The translations under genes and the position numbers were made by a program. Positions 54,843-63,994 of a DNA stretch of 64,000 nucleotides are shown here, piece after piece (the first letter of the stretch is position 1; each line of letters begins with the position of its first letter). The DNA comes from Bradyrhizobium arachidis (lineage in GTDB: Bacteria > Pseudomonadota > Alphaproteobacteria > Rhizobiales > Xanthobacteraceae), in NCBI RefSeq assembly GCF_015291705.1, contig NZ_CP030050.1, positions 2,108,001 to 2,172,000 on the forward strand. The letters run 5' to 3'. A model generated the notes under the pieces. That model saw nothing but the letters and a program-made list of their open reading frames with translations, was not told the origin of the DNA and did no database searches.

Positions 54843-56654
54843 ATGGACACAGGACACGCACAGCGGAGCGCGGCTTCCTTCCGGGACGCATTTGAAGAGG
54901 TGGAGCAGGAAAGCTACCTCGGCGGATTCAATCGTGCCGTCGCGAATTTGGTCGAAACCTTGACAGGCTATCGGGCCCCAGCCTCCGCGCGCGCGCAGAT
55001 CTTGGACAATTGGGTTGCCGAAGAGGGGCAGGGCGAAGCGGAGAATCGGCGACAGGGGCGCAGACGAATCAGGAATTCGGATGACACAGGCTCGCCCTCT
55101 CTGGATTTGTCCTCGCTCTCGCTGACCGCTCTGCCCGCCGCCCTGCCGCCAAGGTTGCAGGAGCTGCGCGCCAGGCACAACGAGCTAAGCAATCTGCCCG
55201 CTATGTTGCCACCCGGTCTACAGCGTCTTCTCATTAGCCATAATCGCTTGACGAGTTTGCCGGACGATCTTCCGGCGACCCTCTCTCAGCTGGAGGTCGC
55301 TGACAACAGCTTGACCAGTCTGCCAGCAAACCTTCCGGCCGGGCTCGAGATCCTGAACGCAAACGACAACCGGCTAACCAGCCTGCCGGACGCTCTGCCG
55401 AGCGGGCTTACCTTGCTTGCGGTCAGTGGCAATCAGCTGACCAATCTCCCGGAGTTCCTCCCCTCGCGGCTCATTGAACTCAATGTCAGCGGCAATCAAT
55501 TGGCAAGCCTTCCCGACTCTCTTCCGAGCACGCTGCAATCACTCAATGTCAGCGGTAACCGGCTGACCAGCCTGCCTGAAGGTCTTTTAGATGCTCTTGT
55601 GCCGAATAATAGCCTCTACTACCCGCATCTGGAGAGCCTCGAATTGGAGGATAACGCGCTGCCGGACGACGTCCTCGCTCACCCGGCGGCGGCTGAAGCG
55701 CCACCGCAGCTTGCGCAGCAATCCCCACATGAAGCTGCCGCACACTGGCTCGCAGACGACCCGGCCACGCTGGCCGAATGGCAGCACTTTGCGGATGAGC
55801 CCGGCGCCCAAGACTACGCACAGTTCCTGGAGAGGCTACGAGGCACGGTCAACTACGGCAATAACGAGTTTCGGCAGGCAGTGGCTGATGATCTACGGCA
55901 CGCGGCCGCCAATCCGACATTGCGCGAACAGTTCTTTGCACAGGCTTCCGAAGCCAACACGAGCTGCGAGGATCGCGTCACCTTGCACTGGAATGGTATG
56001 CAGACCGCGCGCATCAACGCTGACGTCAAGGACGGGGTATATGACGATGGGCTTGGCGATCTCGTTCAGCGCGGACGTGTCGCCTTCCGCTTGGAGGCGT
56101 TGGACGAGATCGCGCGCGACAGGATCATCTCGCTCGCGAGCGGCAACTTGAACGTAGACGACATCGAAGTCTATCTGGCCTATCAACATCGGCTGCGCGA
56201 GCCGTTGGAGCTCAATCATCTCGCCCCTGACATGCGCTTCCTAGAGGTCTCTCACGTTAGCGAGGATGATGCGACGGAAGCGCTCGACCTGGTCCGGGAG
56301 CGGGAAGCAAGCCATTTTCAACGACTACATGGCAAGCCGCTGGCAACCCTGGGAAACGGTGCTGAGGCGCATCGCTCCAGACGAACATGCCGCGATGGGA
56401 GACCGGGTGCGCGACGCCATGGGCGAAGAGTTTCAAACCCGATTGGATCAGCGCCTCGCCGAGTATGGTCTTCGAGGCGATCCGGATGCCGAGCGGGTGC
56501 TCGGAGACCAAGTCCGAAACGAGATTGCTGGCGAGATCAAAGGCGAGGTCATGCAACGTGTGCTCGCACAGCGTGGCCTCGAACTATGAGGCCCCCAAAC
56601 CGCCGCAGCGATATCTATTATTGCTCCGCGGCGGTACCTAAAGATCGATCGTGA
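54843..56654 (+). CDS. nopM-like: LRR/NEL-domain E3 ubiquitin ligase, NopM/IpaH class, with a late frameshift
   Basis: Type III-secreted ubiquitin ligase acting in the plant cell. After about 90 residues with a helical start (AASFRDAFEEVEQESYLGGF) come seven to eight repeats of the LPxxLPxxLxxLxxxxN form (about residues 90-260), then the NEL domain with the catalytic motif SCEDRVTLHWN; the active Cys is about residue 375 from this start. The match to NEL runs to about residue 489 (REREASHF), then jumps to the next frame, where NDYMASRWQPWETVLRRIAP to QRGLEL completes the domain with a stop at 56589. One extra base near 56310-56320 explains it. As written, the last 95 or so residues are replaced by unrelated sequence to 56654. 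ATG 54843 is preferred for its GGAGAG site. Confidence 0.8.
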   Translation: MDTGHAQRSAASFRDAFEEVEQESYLGGFNRAVANLVETLTGYRAPASARAQILDNWVAEEGQGEAENRRQGRRRIRNSDDTGSPSLDLSSLSLTALPAALPPRLQELRARHNELSNLPAMLPPGLQRLLISHNRLTSLPDDLPATLSQLEVADNSLTSLPANLPAGLEILNANDNRLTSLPDALPSGLTLLAVSGNQLTNLPEFLPSRLIELNVSGNQLASLPDSLPSTLQSLNVSGNRLTSLPEGLLDALVPNNSLYYPHLESLELEDNALPDDVLAHPAAAEAPPQLAQQSPHEAAAHWLADDPATLAEWQHFADEPGAQDYAQFLERLRGTVNYGNNEFRQAVADDLRHAAANPTLREQFFAQASEANTSCEDRVTLHWNGMQTARINADVKDGVYDDGLGDLVQRGRVAFRLEALDEIARDRIISLASGNLNVDDIEVYLAYQHRLREPLELNHLAPDMRFLEVSHVSEDDATEALDLVREREASHFQRLHGKPLATLGNGAEAHRSRRTCRDGRPGARRHGRRVSNPIGSAPRRVWSSRRSGCRAGARRPSPKRDCWRDQRRGHATCARTAWPRTMRPPNRRSDIYYCSAAVPKDRS

Positions 56655-57094
56655 AGGCTCGGCCATCGCTGCCAAGGTGCTTTTGCGCCTTGGCAATGCG
56701 CTCCCGTCGATGAGGGTCTTTCGGTGTTGCCGAGTGACGAAAATTCCCGCGTGCCAGGCGAGGGCGTATCTACGTCCAGTCGAACGCGCTTCGTGATGAG
56801 AGATTCTCGGTCGAAAAGTTGTCGAGGAGACCAAGGCGCGCAGCGGTGAAATCATCGGTTGCCGAGGCGCTGCGGCAGCCAGCCGGCTCGGTTTGACGAG
56901 GCAGCTTACTGTTCGGGCGGTGATGCTTGAATTTGGCGCACGATCGATAGGCGATCCATTGTTACGCTCGCCGAGGAATTTCGTCAGCTCGAACTGAAGG
57001 CCGGCGAAGAGGTGCGGCAAAACTGGAGCGATGCCGTCCCTGGCCAGGCGAGTGCCTATCCTAGGCGAGCCTCGCGCCCAGCAGTATCCTGATA
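56655..57094. other. Intergenic region between effectors
   Basis: About 440 bases with no recognised gene; it ends at the tts box of the next effector gene. Confidence 0.4.
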
Positions 57095-57126
57095 TCGTCA
57101 GCTTTTCGAAAGCTTGCGGCTGAAAC
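57095..57126 (+). promoter_or_regulatory. tts box, perfect core
   Basis: GTCAGCTTTTCGAAAGCT at 57097-57114 is an exact match to the tts-box core. It lies about 110 bases before ATG 57224. Confidence 0.85.
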
Positions 57127-57223
57127 AATCGAGAATCTGCCTCTTGCTGAACGAGCTGCTATTTGGCCGTAATCCAGACCGTACGGATTGCTGCAGGGTC
57201 AACGCAAACATGAGGAGAGCAGG

Positions 57224-58305
57224 ATGGATCCTGTTGACCCATTCTTCGATGCAGGAGCCTGGATGCGAGAGTACGCCGCCCTTCAGGGGCGGAGTGGGCA
57301 GCGAGCGGGCAGCCCAAGCAAGCAGGGTGACTCTGAAGGGCGGCTGCAGGACTTGAATCTCGATCCGTCTGATGAAAGCAAGTCGGTTTCGCCTGAGCGG
57401 CCTCCCGCAGGAGGTGGTCGAACAGTCCGGCGGGACGATTTCGGCGGTTCGATGCGGGTGCAGCCGCACTCCGCTTTCAGGGAGAGTGCGCTAGGCGACA
57501 CGCGACGGAGCGTAGACATTCCCAGCTTGCTGCTTCCCACTTCGGCGCAAGTGCCGCAGTCTAGTTTGCGAGATGATTTGTTCAGCAGCGCACGTTACAG
57601 CTTTACGGGCGCAGAGTCTGCCGCCTCGGCCAAGAGCGGAAAAAGCCGCGGATTATGGTCGCGCTTCAAGTCGGGAATCGGCAGGCCCTTGGCGGAAAGT
57701 CGTCGCGCGACGCCGTCCAACCTGACGTCTCTTCGACGAATGTACGAATTGATTATGCAAGGCAGCCGGGCCGGACGCGCGGGCGCAATTCGGCCGATGA
57801 GGAGCTCATTGAAAATTTCAGAAACAAGGCGGCGGGTAATCTCAGCGACGGCACCATCAAGAATGCGGCAGCCGATTTGCGCCGTTTGAGCGCGCGCCTG
57901 ACTCAGTCAGTTTTCTCAAGCGGCAACCTCTCCACTGTCCGTACATCAGGCCCGAGCCTAGCTCGAAAGGTTGCGAGGCGACAGTCTCTCAGCGAGCGCG
58001 GCGTGAACCCGATTGAATCATACGACCGGGTACGTGCCCTGCAAGATCCGCATGTGAGACAACATCCGGCAGCTGTTAAATTGCATGACGACGGCCTCTT
58101 GGTACCATCACGTTTACTGATACGGCATAGGGAGGAACGAGCACGCTTGTTTCCAGAGTTCGCCCATTGTCGCTGCGAACAGCCAGATCTGGAGGCGCTA
58201 AGTCCGGAATCAGCGGCAAAACACGAATCCCGACAGAACCAGATCACGAGAGCAGGCGGCCACAATGAGGAGGGAGGCTGTTCCGGTTGCCGTTCTGAGT
58301 CTTGA
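57224..58305 (+). pseudogene. Putative type III effector, frameshifted
   Basis: Behind a perfect tts box and a GAGGAG ribosome site six bases before ATG 57224, the frame begins MDPVDPFFDAGAWMREYAAL, a Met-Asp-Pro start shared with the effector at 58652-60463. The Ser/Arg-rich region runs to about 57780 in one frame, which stops at 57889. The neighbouring frame carries a better-looking continuation, DEELIENFRNKAAGNLSDGT and then LRRLSARL, up to 58305. That segment resembles the integrase-like (SAM-like) helical module of the other effector (QALRRLANDLRARG). A one-base change near 57780 would join them. Without it a 221-residue protein is made, and it may still be secreted. No enzymatic domain is seen. 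Confidence 0.6.
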
Positions 58306-58651
58306 TGGCCGGGACAGGCTGCCCATGATCGCCAGAGTTTGAGGCGACATCGGTCCGTAAAAGCCACGAAGACTAGCTTCGTCCACGGCTATCTCGCACC
58401 ACAGCCGCTAATCGATCACCCATCGCAGAAGGGCCTGCCAATGAGAGAACCCGCCTCTACTCGGTACAACAACCCCGATGCCATGTGGGGGATCGATCCT
58501 CGCTAAGAAATGGGGCGTCAACCAACGGTTCGCCTCAACGATGGCTCGGCAGGGCAATTACATCGCGGTATTCCCGACGGTCGGTCATGAGAACTCTGCT
58601 CCGCGCCGAAAGGCGATGTGCCCTTGCACGAACGCGGACGTCTCGCCCTTC
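58306..58651. other. Region between convergent effector genes
   Basis: About 350 bases between the effector gene on the plus strand and the one on the minus strand. No gene or clear terminator recognised. Confidence 0.4.
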
Positions 58652-60463
58652 CTAAAGCTCCTCTGGTTGTTCATCATCGAGCAGTCGCCGAAGCTCGCCT
58701 GGAGAAAACGGCTCTGGCTCGAAAGTACATTCTTCTGGATCAATGGAAACAGGAGGAGCGAAGTGATCATCCCGGAGTCCGTGAAGCGCGTCGTGCAAGT
58801 CCTTTTCCAGTTGCCGCAGCTCCTCTGGAGGGACGGAGACCGACGAGTCGCTGGGTTGATCATCGAGATGATCCAGCACTCGCCGGAGGTCTGCCTGAGG
58901 GAGCTGCTCCGAATCGGATGCGACTTGCTCCTGGATGAAAGCCGAGGTGGCGGGTTGATCATCTCGCCCCCCAGTAAGCTCCTGTGCGTCTTCATCCTCG
59001 AGCAGTCGCCAAACCTCCGCTGGAGAGAACTGGTCTAGATCAATGATAAACTCTTCTGGATCAAAGGGAAACGAGGGATCAGGGGGATCCTCCGATTGCT
59101 GGTGAAGCGCGTTACGCGACTCCTTTTCCAGCTGCTGAAGCTCCTCTGATGGCGAGGGGATAGCTTGGTCATCAAGATGGTCGCGCAGGCGCCGAACCTG
59201 CTCCTGAGGAAGTTGCTCTGGATCGATCGCAACCTGTCCTTCGAGGAGAGCCGACGGGACAGGTTGATTGTTGTGTCCTTCCTGATGCTCCTCTTGCCGA
59301 CTAGCTCCGTAGGACGCGCCGTGCTGCGGAGCGGGGCTGTCGATGCGTGTCGAGTCTGTCAGTAAAGCAGCTTCGGGATTGATGAGCGCCACGTTCTGAG
59401 GGGCAGGATTGAGTTTAGCGCGAGTGCGACCTGGACGCACGATGGGCACGACGCCCCCCGTCGACCGAAAGGTCCGCAGATGCTCTAACGCTTTAACGAG
59501 TCTGTTGCTTTTAGAGGCACCGCTGAACTCGCGCACGTCACTGCCATCGCTCAGCGATTTGCCGTCTAGCCGAGCAACAATGCTTGGTTTGTTTTTTGCG
59601 AAGAGCCAACGGCTATAGCCAATAAGAGAACCTGCATGCTGCTTCGCCGTAACGGCGGCCGTTCCGCCCTCAATAAGCGCCTCCTCAAGCCTGAAGATAT
59701 CGGCAGCATCCTCCGGATAAAGAGGCCGCCTGTCCCACTGCCCCCGGATTATGACGCCCGTTGAGGCGACCGGCATTGCTCCGCCACTTCCTCCTGAAGC
59801 GGCGCTTGCGATCGGTTTCCGATATACCAGAACCTCTTCCAGATCGTTCAGCGTCCTCTGTCTCTTCGCTGGTCTCGATTGAGCCGTGTCATGTTCATGA
59901 TTGATGGGGACCTCCTCGCTTGCCGGGAGATTGCTCTGGGCAGGTGGATCTATCGCATCATTCTGGGAGCGCTGGCCATCGTTAGAGGCCTCTTTCGCCG
60001 AGGGGAGCGTGCGCGGTCGCCCGCGAGAAACCAAATAATTTGAATCATGAGACGCACGAAGGACGCTTACACCTGTCTTCATGAGGGCATCGTTCGGAAA
60101 GTAAGTATCTAGGTGATTAACCAGCGACTGGTGGTCCCTTAGATCAATCGTTTTGCCACGGGCGCGGAGATCATTCGCCAGTCGGCGAAGTGCCTGAGTA
60201 TAAAGCTTGACCGTATTCGGTTGTGGGTTCTTCTGATCCACATATTGAGCAATCGCCTTGTTGATAAGGCCCCGGTCTTCTGTAGATAGATGGGGATAGG
60301 AGCCTCGTCCGCCGACGGGCGCGGGTTCGGCCTGCCCTGCTTCAGCCAAGTGCTGCTCAAAGCCATCTTGTCCGGCCTGGCTCGTCTGCGGCTCTTGCGA
60401 GACGTCGTGCTGCACCTGCGACCAGGCTGGCACGTTAGAAGGGTCAAAATTTGGGGGGTCCAC
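58652..60463 (-). CDS. Putative type III effector with tandem repeats and integrase-like helical modules
   Basis: A 603-residue protein from GTG 60463 (GGAG ten bases upstream) behind a tts box. Parts in order: N-terminal secretion-type region (VPAWSQVQHDVSQEP, SQAGQDGFEQHLAEAG, residues 12-50); a helical module at about 60-125 resembling phage-integrase SAM-like domains (LYTQALRRLANDLRARGKTI); a basic stretch RPAKRQR near 200 that may be a nuclear signal; a second helical module about 240-315; and two tandem repeats of about 95 residues at the C-terminus, each with EQLPQ, RRLRDHLDDQ or RRVLDHLDDQ, and FSP-x-E-x-RLL-D. This architecture recalls bradyrhizobial Bel2-5/XopD-like effectors, but no SUMO-protease domain follows. 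It is probably a complete non-protease variant or a truncated one. Confidence 0.65.
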   Translation of the reverse strand: MDPPNFDPSNVPAWSQVQHDVSQEPQTSQAGQDGFEQHLAEAGQAEPAPVGGRGSYPHLSTEDRGLINKAIAQYVDQKNPQPNTVKLYTQALRRLANDLRARGKTIDLRDHQSLVNHLDTYFPNDALMKTGVSVLRASHDSNYLVSRGRPRTLPSAKEASNDGQRSQNDAIDPPAQSNLPASEEVPINHEHDTAQSRPAKRQRTLNDLEEVLVYRKPIASAASGGSGGAMPVASTGVIIRGQWDRRPLYPEDAADIFRLEEALIEGGTAAVTAKQHAGSLIGYSRWLFAKNKPSIVARLDGKSLSDGSDVREFSGASKSNRLVKALEHLRTFRSTGGVVPIVRPGRTRAKLNPAPQNVALINPEAALLTDSTRIDSPAPQHGASYGASRQEEHQEGHNNQPVPSALLEGQVAIDPEQLPQEQVRRLRDHLDDQAIPSPSEELQQLEKESRNALHQQSEDPPDPSFPFDPEEFIIDLDQFSPAEVWRLLEDEDAQELTGGRDDQPATSAFIQEQVASDSEQLPQADLRRVLDHLDDQPSDSSVSVPPEELRQLEKDLHDALHGLRDDHFAPPVSIDPEECTFEPEPFSPGELRRLLDDEQPEEL

Positions 60464-60497
60464 GCTAAGCTCACTCCAGGATCACCTGAACAGGTCT

Positions 60498-60530
60498 GCC
60501 TAGTTCGGCAAGCTTTCGAGAACCTGACTT
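60498..60530 (-). promoter_or_regulatory. tts box of the repeat-containing effector gene
   Basis: Read on the minus strand from 60528: GTCAGGTTCTCGAAAGCT, an almost perfect tts core, then TGCCGAACTA. It lies about 35 bases before GTG 60463. Confidence 0.8.
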
Positions 60531-60771
60531 GGCTATGGTTCCGCGGCGAAGAGTTATTCGGGGTGGGTCAACCTCGGAAATGATGGACCAGGCTCTCCTG
60601 AACAATCCGCCTCACTCTCCCTGGGATCCCACGACATCTTGTGTCCATATGCTCTTACAGCGCACCCTTAGATCCCAACGGGCTCGTCTGGCGCCGGTCC
60701 CTCCAACAAGATCGCGAAGCTCAAGTCCCATGCGGCTCGAGAAGGTGGAACCAAAATGGCACTTGCGATGA

Positions 60772-62292
60772 TCAGAAGAATATCAACGTAGATACCAACA
60801 GATTGAGCGCGTGTTCGGTTTGGGGCGTGTGCGTGATGCTTGTGGGGTTATGAATGTATGATAATCCCACACCTGCATATATTCCCGGAGCAAGACGGGC
60901 GGTATATGTTCCGGTGATTGCCGTGGTATCACGATGCGCAAGCTGGCCTTTAGCGAGAGCAGCATCCACCGCAAATTTGCTCCAGTTCGTCTTGCTAGCA
61001 ACGATCGCAATCAGATCACTGGGCCGGCTATCAAAAGGTCCTTTAGCATAAAGACGAAGCTCGTAATATTGGCTGATCCTGTTGAGGTCAGGCGGAGCTC
61101 CCATGATAGAGAAGCCGCCATAGATGCCGCGAGACGGCAACCCAAGGGCGTCGCTCTGCCAGAGCTGCCTGTCTGCAGCGATGTAGTGAAAATGATTCCC
61201 AGTCTCCCTTTGATGCTTGGGGTCCGCCAAATTCGTGTAGCGGCTATTGTTCAAACCTACGCCCGCCCGCAGCCACGTCTCGGGTACGCCGGGAGCCGAC
61301 TTGCTCTTGTAGCCGGCTTCGTCAACGAGAAGGGGGCCTGCATTGGCCGTGCTCCAGTTCAGGCCGGTGGGATTCTCGGTTATGTGGGAATAGGCACCAT
61401 CTGGACTGATTGAGCGCTGCACGGAAACCTTGTTGTACAAGCGATCGTCAAAATTGTACTTCAAGTTGACCGCCGGCGTCGGCGTAGCATTGGTGCTCAT
61501 CCCTGCCTGGAACAAGGCAGACATGTTCGATCCTGTAATCCCTCCGAACAATGTGCCGGTGAACTCATTTTGGTTTCTGAGGTAGCCAAGCTTGAGTTCT
61601 AGCGTCCTGTCGAAGAAAGTCTGGTAGTAGGCGAGCGTATTGATTCCTACTCGATCTGGTCCCGGGCGATCCCACGTCCAGTATTGCTGCTCGGCTCCTA
61701 CGACAATCTGTCCGTCGGCAATGCCAAACCGGCTGAGATCGTAGGTGACGATCATGAGGTTTACCGACGCGAAGGTCGGATTCTGGCCCATATAGAGCTG
61801 ATTTGCGATAGTGCTTCTGGCCGCATTCGGCAGCTGGTTGTTTGCAATGCTGTTGTGTGTCCAGCCGATGTAGCCGATGCCGACATCTGCCAGAGCCGAT
61901 CTAACGCCGTCCTTGTCCTGATCAATCGTGTCCGCAGGGCCAGGTATGTTGAACCACAACCCTTTTTCACGCAGCTTGTCGTACCTTTCGAAGGGATCGA
62001 TCGTCTGTTGCGGTCTCGTCTGAGCACCCCTGCCCGCGTTGCCGCGCTTCTCGAAAGGCAGTCCGAGACCTGCTGCTGGAGCCGAGGCAGAAGCGCGGAT
62101 TTCCTGACGGATCAGGTCGGTCGGGAGCCTTGCGGCCCGATCGGGGGTCTTTCCTCTTTTGCCGGCCTGATCCACGGAGTAGCTACTCGGATCAAACCTA
62201 CTAGCGGTTTGTGCCCGTACGGAATTGCCGACGAGACAAGCCCCTAGCGAAAGCGCGATAACAAGCCAAAATTGCTTTCCCCTGTATTTCAA
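60772..62292 (-). CDS. OprB-type carbohydrate-selective porin (second copy)
   Basis: Outer-membrane porin, 506 residues, paralogue of 22264-23811. The signal peptide is QFWLVIALSLGACLVGNSV followed by RAQ; the TTG at 62292 is taken as start because it precedes the signal peptide, although no strong ribosome site is seen. The open frame reaches to 62973 but that part is of unlikely composition. Shared motifs are NIPGPADTI, GIGYIGW, GGFSIMGAPPDLN and a final Phe (STLIFF). The linker between signal and barrel is rich in Arg, Pro and Thr, as in the other copy. It may serve sugar or sugar-acid uptake, for example of pectin breakdown products; this is inference. Confidence 0.7.
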   Translation of the reverse strand: MKYRGKQFWLVIALSLGACLVGNSVRAQTASRFDPSSYSVDQAGKRGKTPDRAARLPTDLIRQEIRASASAPAAGLGLPFEKRGNAGRGAQTRPQQTIDPFERYDKLREKGLWFNIPGPADTIDQDKDGVRSALADVGIGYIGWTHNSIANNQLPNAARSTIANQLYMGQNPTFASVNLMIVTYDLSRFGIADGQIVVGAEQQYWTWDRPGPDRVGINTLAYYQTFFDRTLELKLGYLRNQNEFTGTLFGGITGSNMSALFQAGMSTNATPTPAVNLKYNFDDRLYNKVSVQRSISPDGAYSHITENPTGLNWSTANAGPLLVDEAGYKSKSAPGVPETWLRAGVGLNNSRYTNLADPKHQRETGNHFHYIAADRQLWQSDALGLPSRGIYGGFSIMGAPPDLNRISQYYELRLYAKGPFDSRPSDLIAIVASKTNWSKFAVDAALAKGQLAHRDTTAITGTYTARLAPGIYAGVGLSYIHNPTSITHTPQTEHALNLLVSTLIFF

Positions 62293-63487
62293 ATTGAACG
62301 AAAGTGCTACCGTAGCCGAGTGTGTCCGAGGCGAGCTCGTCGCAAGTAGGCAATCACGCGTGGCGTACTTCGGGTCAATGTCTGCCGGAGATGAATAGAT
62401 TGAACTGCGGCCTGATTGGCCAGAGTGAGCTCCCGGCGTTTGCGCGTCCGAGGGCGAGGGGGACGATCCAGAACACGATCTATCCGAAGAGGACCACTCA
62501 GGTTTCCTGAACCTCTCACCCCGTGGCACGACGATGATCTGGTTCGAAACTTTTCTGGTGCATAAGGCCGGTGCGCCGAGGGCCAGAGCAGGGCGCTGGC
62601 TCGGCAAATGCTCGCGACGAGCGCGCGGGGGCTTGCTGTCCTGGCCAATAAAACATTGTGAATGTCCGCCCTGCTCACTGTGAGTCTGGCGGTGTCGCGC
62701 GTCTGCATCGAAGGCGACTTTCTCGACGAAGCGGCAGCGACCGGCAAGCAAGGCTCTCCGTGCAAGAAGCTTGGATTCACGAAGCGCTTGAGCGGTATCG
62801 TTCTCAGCGAAACACAAGACAATAGCCGGGCTTGAACTTGCTCGCGCGCCAACCTCACCACAACACCCATAGTGATGGCCCAGGAGACCGGAGGAATCAG
62901 CTATCGAGCAGCTTTGGCGAGTATCGGCGAACCGTTGCTGGCTGCGGTGAGCGCGGCACAACCCGTCCTGCATCCGAATCCTTGACGTACGCGGCGTTCG
63001 TTGGTCACCCTTGCCACGAGCCCGTCATCTCGAACAATCTGCCGAAATTGGTAGTTGACCAGGTACAGTGCTTGCCGTTCCAATCGGCCATTGCCGCTTG
63101 GCTGATCAGCCGTTGCCGCCCCGGATGAGGTTGCTGGTCCGGCAAGAGGTGGCTTCATCGAACACTCTGCAGGAATGAGTGGACGGTTTGCATTCGTGCC
63201 GCGGGTAAGAAAATCGCCAAGGTTCTCCTGAATGACGAGAAACGGCTGCGCCATCGCCGGCGAAGATGAGCACCGCTGCTCGCTGGTGACGCTATCATGG
63301 AGGACGCGCGCAAATTGGCGCGTTGCGTTCCTCAAGAAGCAGCGTTTCATAGGAGCAGGGTGGCCGATCGGGAAGCTCGGCAAGAGTGATTTATTGTCGG
63401 CGCTTGCAGCTCCTGGAGCGCGCGAGCATCGCAGCCTATCGCGTCGACGAAGCAAGCCTGCTGGAATGGGATCTTGAGCGAGGGACA
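62293..63487. other. Long stretch without a supportable gene
   Basis: About 1.2 kb with long frames on both strands (for example 62901-63548 minus) but no domain or ribosome site to support any. It may contain decayed genes and the leader of the 63488 gene. Confidence 0.4.
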
Positions 63488-63994
63488 ATGGACTTGATGG
63501 ATCAAGCGGCCGCTTCAGACTTGCGGCCGCTTTTGCGCGGGCCGTCAAGACGGATCCTCCCGGTTTTGGTGCTCCCGCTGGTCCTCGTTGGCTCGTGTGC
63601 TGCTGGCGCCTGGCTTTGGGCTAACCTTGAAGCCTTTGTCGAGACGCCGGAAGCTCCAACGATGAGCCTGTCACTGGAGGACAGGGCCTCCTTGTTTGAG
63701 ATAAAGTGGGCACAGCAGAAAACCGGAGATGAGATCGCAGTACTCAACAGCCGGATCAACGCTCAGCGGGATGACCTCAAAGGGATCCTGGATCAGATCA
63801 CCATTCTGCTTTCGCGGATCGATTCGCTGCAGAGATTAACACCTGTTCCTTCTGCTGCTTCCGAGCCTCCTTTGTCGCCAGCCCGGCCTGCTTCGAGCGT
63901 CGCCAGGAAACGCTTCGGGCGGTCCAAACCACAGGGACCCGTTTCCGTCGGAGGCGCGCCAGTGATCGCCGCACCGAAGACAGCCGAGCCTTGA
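63488..63994 (+). CDS. Small membrane protein with coiled coil
   Basis: A 168-residue protein from ATG 63488, with GAGGG four bases upstream. One membrane helix (RILPVLVLPLVLVGSCAAGA, about residues 22-42) is followed by a heptad-patterned region (DEIAVLNSRINAQRDDLKGI to LSRIDSLQRL, about residues 75-115) and a Pro/Ala/Ser-rich tail. This is the shape of a single-pass periplasmic coiled-coil protein. No family was recognised. It lies beside the effector cluster, but no tts box was seen. Confidence 0.6.
   Translation: MDLMDQAAASDLRPLLRGPSRRILPVLVLPLVLVGSCAAGAWLWANLEAFVETPEAPTMSLSLEDRASLFEIKWAQQKTGDEIAVLNSRINAQRDDLKGILDQITILLSRIDSLQRLTPVPSAASEPPLSPARPASSVARKRFGRSKPQGPVSVGGAPVIAAPKTAEP
63504..63532. 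repeat. 10-bp GC-rich inverted repeat inside the start of a CDS
   Basis: AAGCGGCCGC and GCGGCCGCTT with a 9-base loop, followed by TTTT, lie within codons 6-15 of the 63488 gene. The shape is like a weak rho-independent terminator. Confidence 0.6.

Noticed and set aside
57900..57935. GTCAGTTTTCTCAAGC as a tts box
   Set aside because: It lies inside the coding region of the effector at 57224-58305 and misses the TCGAAA centre.
62293..62973. N-terminal extension of the second OprB-type porin
   Set aside because: The signal peptide starts at about 62292; the upstream 230 residues are Ser/Arg/Pro-rich with no fold and no ribosome site at 62973.
62901..63548. 215-residue minus-strand frame near the right end
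   Set aside because: No recognisable motif or ribosome site; it overlaps the start of the better-supported plus-strand gene at 63488.
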